A stretch of 64,000 bases of DNA from Uranotaenia lowii (GCF_029784155.1 NC_073692.1:334499131-334563130); one strand, 5' to 3'. Numbered from the stretch's first letter, positions 46,569 through 58,574 are shown. The notes: generated by a model from the sequence alone, not told the origin. Numbers and translations are program-made.

Positions 46569-47012
46569 AGGTTGCCAGATTGCCCGTTTTTATCCAAATT
46601 TGCCCGGATATTTAATACAAAATTTGGGTACAGTTCGGCGCGGCTCAATTGCCCGGATTTTATTGAAAAAGGCTAGGATTTTTCCCGAACTTATTCACTG
46701 TATTTGGCAAATCCAACAAAAAACAATTTGTGATGTAAAATTCTTTTATATATGCCTCTAAAACGAAATTGTTTGAGCAACTTTTATAAATCAATCATGC
46801 AAGGTTTTTATAAGCCTTAAGTACGGTTTTGAAACTATCGATAAGTATTGATGAAAAAACATTTTTGTTAACTTTTTTGATTGATTTTTGTTGAGTGATT
46901 TCCGGGTTTTGACAAAATTTGAAATCAAATGCCCGGATTTTGCCAGGTTTTTTTACAGAATAGCCCGGATCTGATCGGCCCCGATACATGCTAAGAAAAT
47001 TCTGGCAACTTT
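46569..47012. mobile_element. 444 bp copy of the AGGTTGCCAGATTGCCCG element
   Basis: The left end AGGTTGCCAGATTGCCCGTT is well preserved and continues with TTTGCCCGGATATTTAATAC. The right end, reversed, AAGTTGCCAGAATTTTCTTA, is eroded. Internal CCGGATTTTATTGAAAAAGG and its diverged inverted partner near 46900 agree with the 32.7 kb copy. Confidence 0.6.
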
Positions 47013-47439
47013 AATATAGGTTGATAGTTTCACAACCTAATTAGAATATAATTTGAAGTCAACAAACAGTGTTTCCTTTTCTAAAAATATATTCCCGTTA
47101 ATCTCGAACGTATTGATCACCCTGAAATTCCGAAATTCGCCTAAAAGTAGTCAAGCAATTTTAACCACAATCACTGCTATAATATTGCCAGTGTTCATAT
47201 GTCCCCGCCTTGTGTAAAAATCGAAGGAAAATTGTAATTTGAAACCAAATAAAATAAAATTTACCTTTCGTATTAACAGTTCTTTGAACAAGTTTATTTT
47301 ATTCCCATATCCGCAATGGTCTGACGTAACAAATTATTTTCAATGAAATTATTTCTTAAAATAATTAAATACAGTCAGAAAAAAGCGAACTCAAAAGTAA
47401 ATCAAAGTTCCTCAAAAAAATTTGATTAAGCTCACTCAC

Positions 47440-47644
47440 CCCCATTCTTGATCTGCATTCTATGCAGCTCAAACTTAATGTTTTCATTGATAGTTTTTAG
47501 TTCCACACAAGTCTTAATGACGTTTTTTTCAGCTTCCTGCGGTATTTTCATTAAGCTACAGAAAAATGGTTTAATCATCATGACACATTCTCTGTACACT
47601 CTTATCTGCATCTCACTTAAGCAATTTTTATAAATTGCCGCTTC
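47440..47644 (-). CDS. Possible host exon, minus strand
   Basis: One minus-strand frame is open from about 47650 to a good 5' splice site, AATGGGG|GTGAGT (exon end 47440). The roughly 68-residue peptide is charged and probably helical, e.g. SEMQIRVYRECVMMIKPFF and EAEKNVIKTCVELKTINENI. It has ordinary codon variety rather than the low-complexity look of chance frames here. A strong 3' splice site is not evident on the upstream side, so the left boundary in transcript order is uncertain. I do not recognise the family. Confidence 0.35.
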
Positions 47645-48049
47645 ACCCAATCTTCAGTTTCACCCGAGGCATCAGTTCATACCAACTTCTTCTGATTTTT
47701 TTTCTCTGTTCAAAACATTGAGCCGTCATAACTTCAACGCAATTGTTGTGACTTTTGAATCCCGTTGTAAGTATTTTACGCACATTTTGTGACCTTAATC
47801 ACTAATATTTTAAACTCTTTTCCAACATTTGAATTTATTACAGATAACATATAACTGACTTACTAGAGTTGAGCAATTTTAATCACTTTTGCAACTTTCA
47901 AAATCAACATTGAGTATAAAGAATTCATTCAAGGAAATTTGATTAATTTTCAAGGATCCAAATTTACGGTGAGGATCGTGATTTTTTTTATTTATCTTTG
48001 AAGATTTCAAAAAATGATTCAAAATAGAAATTTAAAGATAAATTGTTAT

Positions 48050-49140
48050 GCGCAGTACTAACTGAGTTGATATTGGGTTAATGTTTCAATATTAACACTA
48101 AATATTTAATGTTTGTTACTTTTATTTTAACGAGTCTTTTTTGATTATTCAAGGAATTAAATTTTCACTTGAAGATTCACTTGAAGATTAAGTACAAGTT
48201 CTTTGACTAAGAAATCATTTTTTATACTAATTTAGTTTTCAATTAGAATCCTGTGAATAACTATTTTCATGGAACGAAATTCTCAAAATAAATCCAATTT
48301 TTTTTTATATTTGTAATTTCTTCCGATTTGTGTTGGCAAAATTAATCTGAGAGAGTGTAAAATTGTGATTTTGAATCAAAAATCATAATTGATTCCTTAA
48401 TGAAATTTCCACATTTATATTTTATTTTAAAAAAACTTAACTTCGAGCTGAAACTGATTTTTCATTTTTAATTTTGATTCTGAATCCTGCATTTTCAACC
48501 TGAATTCAAAAACTAAATTCCGAATCTGAGGACGTTTTTTGAGTGTGAAGTCCAGATGAAAATTGCTATGAATTACGTATGAAAAAAATAACGAAGTTTG
48601 AATCCACGCTCTCATCCAGAATTCTGAATTTTTGATTTTGAATGTTTACCATTAAAAGACTTAGTTGATTCCAATTCTGAATAAGAATTAAAAGTATTTG
48701 TTTCAAATCCAAATCTTAAAAATGGTTTGTAATTTTGAATATTTTCTCTATTTATTCTCCGAAATGATGAGTTTCGAATATGGAAATAGCATCTTATTGA
48801 AGTTTGAAATGCAAAACTAAAATTTGATTCAGGGTTTTGTCCCAACCAAGTAATTTTTAGGCAAATTTGAAAATTCTTCAGTTAAAATCATGCGAAAATT
48901 GTTTTTCAAAATTCATTTTAAAGACTCAAATGACTTTCTGTTTGATAATGCTAACTAAATGAAAAACTTGGCCAAAATTTGGGCAATCTGGCAAGCTTAG
49001 TCTAATTGTATCGAAATTCGATATTTGAAAATTTCTATCAACAAGTGAGAATTTTTTTTAAAACCGTATTCAAATTGTGTACTTGGAGAAAGATTTCGAG
49101 AGTTTGCCTTTAGTCCTAGAATCGTATTAAAGGTTTGGAA
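48050..49140. repeat. Old dispersed AT-rich repeat, copy 3
   Basis: Same orientation as the 45 kb copy and about 3.2 kb further on. Shared blocks: CTTCCGATTTGTGTTGGCAA in place of CTTCTGGTATGTGTTTTCAA, TGAATCCTGCATTTTCAACC, GGGTTTTGTCCCAACCAAG, CGAAATTCGATATTTGAAAA and TATCAACAAGTGAGAATTT. Frames of 62 and 77 codons on the minus strand lie inside it. Confidence 0.5.
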
Positions 49141-49645
49141 TAAAAATTAAAGTTCTTTTTTCCCTTTATTTATTATTTAAAATTAAAAAAAATTTAACAA
49201 GCTCCTGATTGGGCCGAAAACTTCTTATGTTTAAAAATTAAAGTTTTGTTTGTTTTGAGCCTAATGGAAACAATTTTTTTTTCCTTGATAACAACTTAAA
49301 ACAACCCGAGCAGATAATACCAAATTTTGCTATTATTCCCTGATTTGTGTTGAAAATTCCTATAAGCGGATCTCGTATTTGACTAAGTAAATTTAATGAT
49401 CAAAATGATCAAAAAATTGAAAACTCTTTGATACAATCGACTTAGTATTTGCTTTCAAAATAGTGTCAAATATTTGGTTCGGCATTGAGTTCGGCATTCA
49501 ATTTTTCTTGGGCCAATTTTGGCATTTTTATGCAGGAAGAAAAAAAATCAAATCCAAATCATCCTCAGTGAAAAGAATCAGTTCACTTGCTAGCAGTTTT
49601 ATATTGTTTTTATGATTAATTTTATGCGAAATTATGACTTTTCAT

Positions 49646-49676
<31 letters not shown>

Positions 49677-49859
49677 TTAGTCTTCGAAAAATATTGTTTC
49701 GCACAGACTTATTGTTCTTAGAGATGCCTTAATCTATTTTTAAATGACTGCTTAGACATACCAAAATCAAAAATTCTAGCTTTTTGCTTTAAATTTTGCT
49801 TTTTGGCAAAATCCAATGCATAACATGAGAATGAATTTTCAGTTCTTATCTGATTCTGA
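49141..49859. other. AT-rich spacer with an (ATTT)n microsatellite
   Basis: A tetranucleotide run of ATTT units occupies 49643-49679, about nine repeats. The remainder has no gene or element I recognise. Confidence 0.6.
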
Positions 49860-50367
49860 TCATCGAAAATAAATCGTATTTATTCTCAAATTTTTCATGG
49901 TCTTCGAATTATCCCAAGGCTGAACAGAACTTAATCTTCAGTGGGGACAGAAGAGTCAAAATTCAAAGAAATTTAATTGAAAATTACTTCAAAGAGTTGC
50001 TGATCAGTGTACTTGATTCCATTTACGGAGAGTGTAATGCTAAATAATGCCATTAATTTATGTCCCCAAGAAAAATTGGAAGATTTTTTCAAGAGTAATA
50101 ATCTGTTTCTAGAGTGGTCAGTTCTTAATTCAACTCTGAATGCTATTCAAAATCATGGGAATATCTTTACCAGATGTGTCTGAAATGATTATCAGAAGAT
50201 TGGATCAGTCCATGAGCTGCAAGCATGTGGAAGATAAGAAGGAACTTGAAGATTTACAATTTTTTAGGTCAACTTTAATAAAAAGTCTCAAAAACCTTGA
50301 CTCAATTTTAAACCGCATTTTTGACACTTTTTTGATGAAAGGTACTTCAACCAGTCATTTTTATTAA
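49860..50367 (+). pseudogene. Broken coding sequence of unknown family
   Basis: Three consecutive segments on the plus strand read like one helical protein, broken by shifts of frame. First, NLIFSGDRRVKIQRNLIENY then FKELLISVLDSIYGEC (about 49919-50034). Then NLCPQEKLEDFFKSNNLFLE with WSVLNSTLNAIQNH (about 50060-50154). Then ISLPDVSEMIIRRLDQSMSC with EDLQFFRSTLIKSLKNL (50140-50367, ending in TAA). The joins lack splice signals, so frameshift decay fits better than introns. Amino acid usage (charged, leucine-rich, few repeats) is unlike neighbouring chance frames. I cannot name the family. It could be a decayed host gene, a retrocopy or part of a transposon. Confidence 0.5.
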
Positions 50368-50559
50368 CAGTTTTTGATATTTTAATAATGAATTTCGATT
50401 TTTTCAAAAAACCATGAATTTTCACTTAAAAAATGTGTACTTTTCAATTCACTTAGCTAGTGACGAGATAATGCAGTTATGCTTATGTGAAATGAGTGTT
50501 ATTTAGAAAAATTGTAACCAGCATAACCTTTACTGCTTGGTTTAGTGAGAATCGTTTTT

Positions 50560-51560
50560 TAAATCCGCGTATTATGGCAAGGAGGCGCCTTACTGGGTAA
50601 GGAAGAAGGACCACCCCAAAGTTCCCGAGAGCATCACCACCCAACGCGATTAGGTCAACTGGACTCAATTTGGCAACAGATGGTGCTGTGAGTCATTATT
50701 AGCAGCATTATCCCGCCAAGAAGGACAATAGGGCATGATGGGAGGAAATTATGGATGGACTACAACGCCTTTGACCTTTGTACGGGGTCAAAAACCTCAT
50801 ACTTGTTCCGCTTCATTTGGATGAAAGAGTTCGAACAAACAACACGTTCCTGTGAATGCCAACAGCTGAAGTTTGAGTGATCCATATCGAGCATCCAGGT
50901 AGCAACCGTGTTGGACCCCGTACAGGCTAGCCACTAACAGCTTCGCAATTCCTTCTCCCATCATGTCCCTCTACAGGACCCCGAGTTTTGGTTTGAAAAA
51001 CCGACCATCCATCAACATTGCCAGCGTTCGTCAACCCGTGCTGGTCGACCTAGGCGACACTGAACCTCGTGCTGGTACCGGATACGACCGCCCAACAAAA
51101 ACGTGCGTCGTTCGAGTGCCCCGCAATTCTCCCTCGTGTGTTAAGGATTGCGCCGTGGCCAATTCCGACTCCGACACTTCGGAGTCCAGCCCGGACCAGC
51201 CGTGCTAGTGCGTGAGAGCAAAGCCGATTCCGTCGCCACGTGGGTCTAAGCCGTTGACCTTCCGGAGACCGCTATCCCGTAACCACATCAGGACCAAGCC
51301 TGGTCCTAGCCCGCATCGTCGGCTCGTTTGCTGCCCCGGCCTGCCGTTTGTACCAAGCGACCAAAAGGTAGGACAAAAACCACATAAGGGGAATATTGTG
51401 CCAAAATGAATTAAGGTGTTATCGGGAAAATAAAGGTGGGACTTTAACTAAGCGCATTAAGGTGTTTCCTTGTTCCGAAACTAATCGAGTGTGCCGACCC
51501 TGAGGCTTAGAGGGGGGTTCTTGCTCGGCTGAGCAGTCTGGGGAACCGTTGGTTACAAAA
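50560..51560 (+). other. GC-rich island with an 81-codon frame; possible retroelement fragment
   Basis: Composition changes sharply from the AT-rich surroundings. A frame starting with ATG at 50963 reads MSLYRTPSFGLKNRPSINIA and continues for 81 codons to 51208, ending in an acidic, serine-rich tail (NSDSDTSESSPDQPC). A second, proline-rich frame follows at 51212-51409. The block closes with an AATAAA motif near 51563 after GAGGCTTAGAGGGGGG text. The layout could be a truncated retrotransposon with its poly-A signal or a degraded host exon. No reverse transcriptase, zinc knuckle or repeated ends were found, so I give no family. Confidence 0.35.
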
Positions 51561-54353
51561 TCTAATAAATGGTATTATTATTTAGGTAATATTCAAATCC
51601 TGTTGAGAATAAACCTCAAAACTGTGTGCGCACTTATAGGAATTCCGACCATTGTATTGAAATTTTAATGAAACCTAATTTTGGCATCGGGAAAATACAA
51701 CACTAAATTATGATACTGTTTTGGCACCGAAAACTAATTATGACTTTATTTGTTATAAATTCAGTCATCAAAGCTTGCTCGGACATTGAAACTTTTTAAC
51801 CACTGTTTAAAGTTTAAACCATCATTTTTGTCGATGATTTTTGAGCCATTTCCAAAACTGCCATTTTGAAGTATAGCAAAAATGTGCTCGCAGTTTTTTG
51901 CATACATATTTCATCGTGCACCAAAACAGTTATAATGCCGGAAAAGAGCCATCCTCCACACGGATAGATTGTTATGGCACAAATGTTTCGATTCCAGACC
52001 GCTTGAAATGCTCTATTAAGTGTTCTTTTCTATGCTTTGATTCCTCGAGAATGCACCATTTTTTTTCCTTTTATTTTCGTTTCAACGCTTCACGTAATCC
52101 GTCATAATTGCAGACCGCATTTATCTGGCGCAAATGTGCAAATAATGTTGCAGGAAAACTCACGACGTCAGCTGAAGAAATTGTTTCCGTTTTTTGAGAA
52201 TTTCTGTTCAGTTTATATAAAAACGGACAACACAGATGGTGTTCACTCAATGTTACCTAAATAAAGTTTTGGTTTTAAAATCTCAATTCAGTTGATGGAT
52301 ATAAATTTTTCATCAAACTCAAGCTGTCCCTCTCACTTATTCAAATGAAACATTTTTTCAATCAAAACCGTATTAATAAAACATGTTTTTATTATCAAAC
52401 ATGCATAAATTGATACGGTATCTCGTACAATGAAGAGACTTCGAAACTACCACACTACTGTAGATGCAGCCCAACGCGATGGGCCATTAAAACGATATGG
52501 TTGAATTATACTTTTTATCAACAAGGAAACAGTCCATATATGGTGAAGAAGAAAAACAACGTTCGTCTTGAATTGAATAGATGTAAGTGGAAGTAACGAA
52601 AAATGGGTGTCTGCAGCATCTACTTTTTTGCTTTTCAGCTCAATTTCAGTAATTTATACAAAATAATTTGTACGATTTTACCGTGTGATGAACACCTACG
52701 GAAAACTTTGGCAAATACGCAATAGATGTGTGACCGTTAGAGGGAAGGCTTATCTTTACGTAAGTTGTTTTTCATAATCTTTTAAAAGTTTTAGCATTGT
52801 ACAAAATAATTATGATTTAAAATAACATTGAAGTTCGGCATACAAAGTGTCGAAACTGTCTGTATATTTTTTTTGTAATTGCGCTTCGTGGAAAAAAAGA
52901 AAATATTTTTTCTCGTTGTACCAGCTGGGTGTATTGCCAAATGCCCTATTTGAGCGTATTGAGCTTAAAGTGATAAGCTTCCTCATTACAGATTTGATAG
53001 AATTAGTTTTTGGTCTTAACAAATATTTCTGTTAATACCTTATGTCAACTGGATCGGTTCTCAAACTTATTGTAACATGTAAGATAGTTTTAAGTTAAAT
53101 TTTACCATGAAATAATAATATTCATAGTGGGAAGTCCTGGAATGATTGAACAGGTTTCTGAAAATATCGACAAACCTGATTTATCCATTTTTCCCAAAAG
53201 CGTAAAAGTTTTACTTGTGGCTATGATCTAGTTTTCGCAAACCGCACATATTCATAGACTTAATACCTAGGTTAATAGAATTAAATTTGGAGCTTTGCAC
53301 TTTTTCATTCAACAAACTTTCAAAAATCGCCCTTTCAAATATGTTTAATACAACACTAGAAAACGATCATTTTGAAAAAGTAGGAGTGTATAGTACCTAC
53401 CAAGGATTAAAAATAAATCGGCTTATGAGTTTATCAAGGAATCTTTTCTATAAAATTTTAATGTAACGGTGTTAGTCGCACTATTCCTTCGAAATGTCCT
53501 ATCCGATTCTTATGAAGCTATTATTAATATATGCTGTAGGCATGAGAATGTGTTATTATGATATAAAAAACACAAAGTCATATCAATAGCCCGTAATAAT
53601 TAAATTTGAATTTATTTGAATGAAATAAAAATGTTGGCTTCCATTTTTTTTTTTTTTAATTTTCTGTCTTTTTGGGGGTTTGTTTTTTGTCTCCATGGTC
53701 GAGGCGTTGGGGGCACACGTCGCGAGAGGATAGTAACCATTGCATATCATAATTTTATAATCGAATACGCCTAGAAGTATAGTTTTGATTCATGTCAATA
53801 ACAGAATAAAGAATAAGATGTTTTCAACAGAAATAGATCGAAAACATTTTTTTAAATTATACAAATGTACTTAACTGCGGATGTATCTAGCGCCTTTAAA
53901 TTTTTAAAACAACAATAAAATCCGATGAACATGAACAGACACATGAACTGGACAGGAGCCAGTTCTTTAAAAAGATTATATGGGATTGATGTATTTAAAT
54001 GTCGAGTGCAGAGAAGTTATCAATAAAATAAACCAGTTTCTCATTACAAAAAGTGAAGATATCTATTTTCCGGCTGAATTTTCAGCTTTGCAGGTCCCAG
54101 CAAACATTTTTGTAGCTATATTCTTTTGCTGTTTGGATATACGTTTTATATTCGTTATAGAATGATCGTATGAATATTGAGAAAACAGCATTTACCTACC
54201 AAAGTGGAGGCAATATATGTACATACATACATAAATTTGATTTCTTTCTCAAGCGATGAAAACTACACCAATTGGGCGTTATCCGAAACCTCATTCGTAT
54301 CTATCGGAAGAATGCCAGAGAGCGCAAGACTTTGCTCTCATAGCCTTCAAATC
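51561..54353. other. Unassigned, no gene recognised
   Basis: Frames of 60-75 codons on both strands (51898-52264, 52810-53035, 53980-54395) lack domains or splice support. A T run at 53643-53658 precedes a CG-containing segment, CATGGTCGAGGCGTTGGGGG (53695-53714), whose origin I cannot tell. Confidence 0.35.
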
Positions 54354-54610
54354 GTTCCCGAGCAGACTTTGATGCCCAAATTGATAGCAAATTGAGAGCA
54401 TTGTAAGGTGTCAACAGCAAATTGATAGCATATTTTGATATTAAATTTTGTACGAGAGCAAAATTAGGCATTAGTGAGGTCTCATATATTTTGATTTTAC
54501 AGCAAGGTAAGACCACATTTAGGTATCAACAGCAAATAGTAAGCAAAATTTGGTATAGAATTTAACTTGATAGCAAAACTAGGCATCATGGAGGTGTCCA
54601 TTTTTTCTTA
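54354..54610. repeat. CCCGAGCAGAC-ended periodic repeat, single unit
   Basis: Begins CCCGAGCAGACTTTGATGCC and continues AAATTGATAGCAAA, AAGGTGTCAACAGCAAATTG, TTTTGTACGAGAGCAAA and TGATAGCAAAACTAGGCATC. This is a close match over about 250 bases to the reverse complement of 4306-4559. Looser periodic text continues to about 54830. Confidence 0.65.
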
Positions 54611-54855
54611 TAAAATGTAACCCCAAGGTCAAATTTCTAGTATCATTTGCTGAAAAACTAAACCAATTGCAAAGTTAAGCATCATTGAAGCATCCCTAAT
54701 TTTGACAAAATAAAAATTTGCAATCAAAAATAAATCATAACCTTGTGTATTAATTAATAAACTTATTATACTCTTGATTAAAAACAAGAATTGATAGCAA
54801 AAGTAGGCATCGATGAGCTGTCCATGTTTTTTTTAAATACAATTTTTGTCATGTG

Positions 54856-55045
54856 TATGAATCAATCCAAACACCGATAACTCAGATCCTAATTATCAAA
54901 TTTTGGTAAGAGCCGAATACGGTTTTTTTTATCTTGAGCTTCAAATGTTTCAAAACGATGATTTTTATACAGGAGTTTAAATTGTTGTTACCAAAATTTG
55001 TGAATTAAGATCTGAGTTACCGGTGTTTGAATTGGTTCATCAAAG
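54856..55045. repeat. 190 bp hairpin element, about 53-base arms
   Basis: TGAATCAATCCAAACACCGATAACTCAGATC in part (54857-54887) and TTTTGGTAA at 54900-54908 pair with TTACCAAAATTT near 54998 and GATCTGAGTTACCGGTGTTT near 55010-55029 plus GAATTGGTTCA. The spacer is about 85 bases. Non-coding; probably a MITE. Confidence 0.65.
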
Positions 55046-56140
55046 TCAAAACAGTTATTAATGTAACACATTGTAAAAAGTGAATGTTTTCAGCAGTAGT
55101 CGTAAGTTTACATCGAGTGCTGATAAAATCGTGTTTTGCAACGAGTTGCATACACAATACTATGCGGTATCGGAAAATTCCCTTAACATTCATTAATTAA
55201 CATAAGCATATCTCAACAAATATCCACATGTGGACGAACATGCCAATGATTCAAAAATTCAGTTCAAGTAGGTCGTAGACTGTGCAGTTTTTAGCAAAAA
55301 AAAGTGTCGAAAAGTAGCAATTTTTGGATACTATTTTCGGTGTCGTTTGGTTTTTGTAATGAAAACGCTTTGTGTTTTAGGGGCAGATAAGATGCAAGCA
55401 TTTGTCGATTACTTGCATTGAATATTTTCCCCTGTTTCTTTTGAACAGAAAATCTTCCAAAAACATTTAACTTTTGAAATTTCAATTCGATTACATAAAA
55501 ATTTACAAAAGATCGAAGATTTTATCCTTTTTTTTATTCTTAATGTAATATTACATTTAAATAAGGTTACTACCTTTCCCATACAAAGTAAACCATTTTT
55601 CATAATATTTTAGAATACTGAGTATTTAATAATATTTAAGGTTATTAAAATTCTGAAAAAGTGCAATGAATACATCTCATTTTATCTTGAAAAGTAAATT
55701 TTATTAATTTTTTTAACAAAGTTGAGCGAATTATTTCCCCCCCCCCCTTTTCAAAGGATTTAACACAGAATTCAAGCCTTGAACTCAAAATTACATAATC
55801 TGTATTCCTATTTGGTGATACAGCTAAACCAACATTGAACAAAATATTCGATTTTGTTTTCTATCATACTATAACTGTTTACTATTTCATACGGTATTCT
55901 TCAATCATTAGTAAATTTTCAGCTCTTATAATCGACACCATAAATATATAAACATTTTTTGACAGTTTTTTTAAAAATATTTAATATGTAAAATTTGTAC
56001 ACATAATTGTGTAAACATTGCTGTAAGTGCAATAATTTTCAATTTTGTTTCATACAGTTTTTACAGTGTTATTTATCACAGTGTATTGAACGTAGTGCAG
56101 AATCAAAACAAAACAAATCAAATCATCAAAAATTGTTCTT
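55046..56140. other. AT-rich spacer, nothing recognised
   Basis: Includes a run of C at 55737-55747 and only chance frames. Confidence 0.4.
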
Positions 56141-56149
56141 TTAAGAGAA

Positions 56150-56669
56150 ATGCTACTAAAGTGCCCGTCCCTGGTGGAGTCTCATCGTAAATCGACGATG
56201 GTCCTGCTACAAATCTGTTGTTGCCAAAAGTCAGCCAATCGGTAAGTTTCCATTCCAGGTATTGGTCATGAAAGAGTGAAATATGTAATTATTTTATTCC
56301 AGATGGAGGACGCTTTGCAGGAATCAGTGCATCTTACCTGGTTATGATATTGGATACTATAAATCTGCGCACAACCCACGTACGTTCCACAATCCAACCA
56401 CGTTCCCAACTTCCAGATCCAGTTATCGTGTGTTTGCCTCGTAAAATGGTGCAGAATTTTCGAGGTTCTACGGGGCTGTCGGGAATTAAAGCCAACATAG
56501 ACCTATGGTTGGATTGTTTGAAGACACCGATAGGTGCGACCCAAACCAAAAGGCACCCATCGTCGCGTCCATGGTGAGAATCCGGGATTGACTTATACCG
56601 TATTGAACTTCTCTGCACCACTCGGAATAAACAATGACGGTATTAGATTATGATTTTTGAAGTGCTAAG
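56150..56669 (+). other. Candidate spliced plus-strand transcript with a 61-base intron
   Basis: CAATCG|GTAAGT at 56242 and TTATTTTATTCCAG ending at 56302 bound a 61-base intron. The next exon would be 56303-56669, ending at GCTAAG|GTAAGT. The three splice sites match insect consensus well and composition is GC-richer. Joining the exons gives a frame from ATG at 56151 (MLLKCPSLVESHRKS...) that reads through the junction in frame and stops after about 78 codons inside exon 2. No domain is recognised. Overlapping frames of 77 codons (plus) and 95 codons (minus) also exist. An untranslated or non-coding transcript is as likely as a small protein. Confidence 0.4.
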
Positions 56670-56904
56670 GTAAGTGTGTTTAAGATAGTCTCAATCCCAT
56701 AGCCTAAGTATAGAATATTTTCGAATTGTTACCGTAATTTTCTGTCGAAAATTTTCCTACCAAGTGGATTTTTGATGTTTCGCTCCAGATAAACCTTTAA
56801 AGCACCGAAGATCTCGTACAATACCTCTAGAAACAAAAAAATGTTAAGAAGAACCCACCTATCCAGTGCGCCGTACATATCAATATTCCTCTAATTGATA
56901 AGTC

Positions 56905-57239
56905 TAAAGCGGGCCACAGACTACACAACATTTGTACAAATGCGATGAAATTCGATGAAATTTTGTCGCTGTAAACACGATTTGTATAGTGTATGGCACT
57001 GCTTGAATGAGCGCCCAAACGGTTGGAGTAAAATCGGTCGGGATCGAAATATTTTGTACAAACCATCCTCCCAGCCGGGGTGGAGATGGTTTTTTTTGTT
57101 GCTGTAGCTATTTTCGCCAGCAATCGTTTGTGTTCGCGTGAAAAATGTTTGTATAGTGTGTGGGCGAGCATAGATCAAACAATCGTCGTGGAATCATCGA
57201 ATTTGAACAGGCCATTTGTGTAGTCTATGGCCCGCTTAA
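56905..57239. mobile_element. 335 bp MITE, AAGCGGGCCATAGACTACAC termini
   Basis: The right end, reversed, TTAAGCGGGCCATAGACTAC pairs with the left TAAAGCGGGCCACAGACTAC, and CACAA follows on both. An inner inverted pair, GATTTGTATAGTGTATGGC near 56980 and GTTTGTATAGTGTGTGGGC near 57148, is in direct orientation, suggesting internal duplication. Minus-strand frames of 85 and 114 codons cross the whole element and are not genes. Confidence 0.7.
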
Positions 57240-57539
57240 GGTTCGATTCACTACTACTCCAGCAATAACTTTCATGTTCTCTCCCATTTAGTTTTTCTTT
57301 TTGGATCAGCCATGAACTACTAAGTACATTGCAAAACAACCTCGAAATTGAACAAATAAGCTACAAACTTGCGACTAGGGAATATCGTACCTCTTATGTA
57401 ATGCCCCTAAAATTAAGCTGTTTATTGAATATCTTTGTTCGATAAAGGGAACAAACTTAATAAGCTTCCTCTAATTCTAAGTCATTTGGCTCGCTCGTTC
57501 ATAATTATTTTTAGGTCTATTCCAAGGTTAAGCTATTTT

Positions 57540-57912
57540 TGTTGCTTGAATGAGTTTATTTTAATCGGAAGACTATGAGACCTGTTTGTAAACAACATTG
57601 CTGTGACTTCTTGCAGTACTAAAAAAAATATACTACTGTTACCCAGTGAGGACTAATAGCCAACATTAGGCAACTTGTACTGCGATTTTGGTTGCTGCAA
57701 CGTGTTTATTTGCACATCTAGGTCAAACAGATGAGATGCATACCTCATGTCTCCTGACGAATCAAAATCGCGAATCAAGTTGCCTAATGTTGACTACTAG
57801 TCCTCACTGGGTAACAGTAGTACATTTTGTTAGTACTGCAACAAGTCACAGCAATGTTGTTTACAAACAGGACTCATAGTCTTCCGATCAAAATAAACTC
57901 ATTCAAGCAACA
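57540..57912. mobile_element. 373 bp hairpin MITE, about 155-base arms
   Basis: The ends TGTTGCTTGAATGAGTTTAT and, reversed, the same text pair. Arms run in through GGAAGACTATGAG, AACATTGCTGTGACTT, CTACTGTTACCCAGTGAGGA and AACATTAGGCAACTTG, with only a few mismatches. The loop of about 60 bases contains ACGTGTTTATTTGCACATC. No coding sequence. The near-identical arms imply a fairly young insertion. Confidence 0.8.
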
Positions 57913-58310
57913 AATTTGTGGACTGAGCTTTGATTTTTTTGTAAGTTGGAGTTGTAACCGTTGCATAACTGAAGGCGATTTCCTTTATAAACGCCTGATG
58001 GTTTCATAAATAAGGCAACTATGATAATATTAGGTATGTATAATTTTAGCTCACCACAGTGCTTTTTAAACGCCTGCATGTTTCCATACTTATCTACCAA
58101 AAGCTGACATGTAAAAGCGTACTGGGATTTTCTACGAATAGTACTGTGTTTAAAATTGGGAAATTAAGATCTTAGTTGAAAAATTCAAATAAATCATAAA
58201 AATTGGACGAATATGTTTGAACATGAAACAAACATTATCAAAACTGAATCTATTTCCCCCATAATGTTTTCACTTTAAAAATTTCATCATACACCAGGAT
58301 AGAAAAAAGT

Positions 58311-58574
58311 TACTATAAACTGGGGGAACATTGATCTCTTTCTCCATGCATTTTAGAATATTTTAGAAGATTTTCAAGTATAATCTTAGTAACATCAAAA
58401 ATCTCCAAATACGAACCAAATTTTGCCTATTTGAAACTCAATTTACAGGCTTTCAAAAGTAGACAACAGTTTTCAGATATTTTAAGTTAAGACTATGTTT
58501 ACAACGATAATCTTCGAAAATTGTATGTTGATCGAAGTTACCCCAGTGATCAAAGTTTACCCAGTTTACGGTAT
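58311..58574. mobile_element. 264 bp MITE, ATAAACTGGGGGAACATTGA / ACCGTAAACTGGG termini
   Basis: The left TACTATAAACTGGGGGAACA pairs with the right end, reversed, TACCGTAAACTGGGTAAACT; TTGATC follows on both. The right half carries a second copy of the phrase (GATCGAAGTTACCCCAGTGA). It shares the terminus with the truncated copy at 27.46 kb. Confidence 0.6.

Noticed and set aside
56827..57178. 114- and 85-codon minus-strand frames
   Set aside because: Both cross the whole 56905-57239 MITE, including its terminal repeats, so they are transposon by-products.
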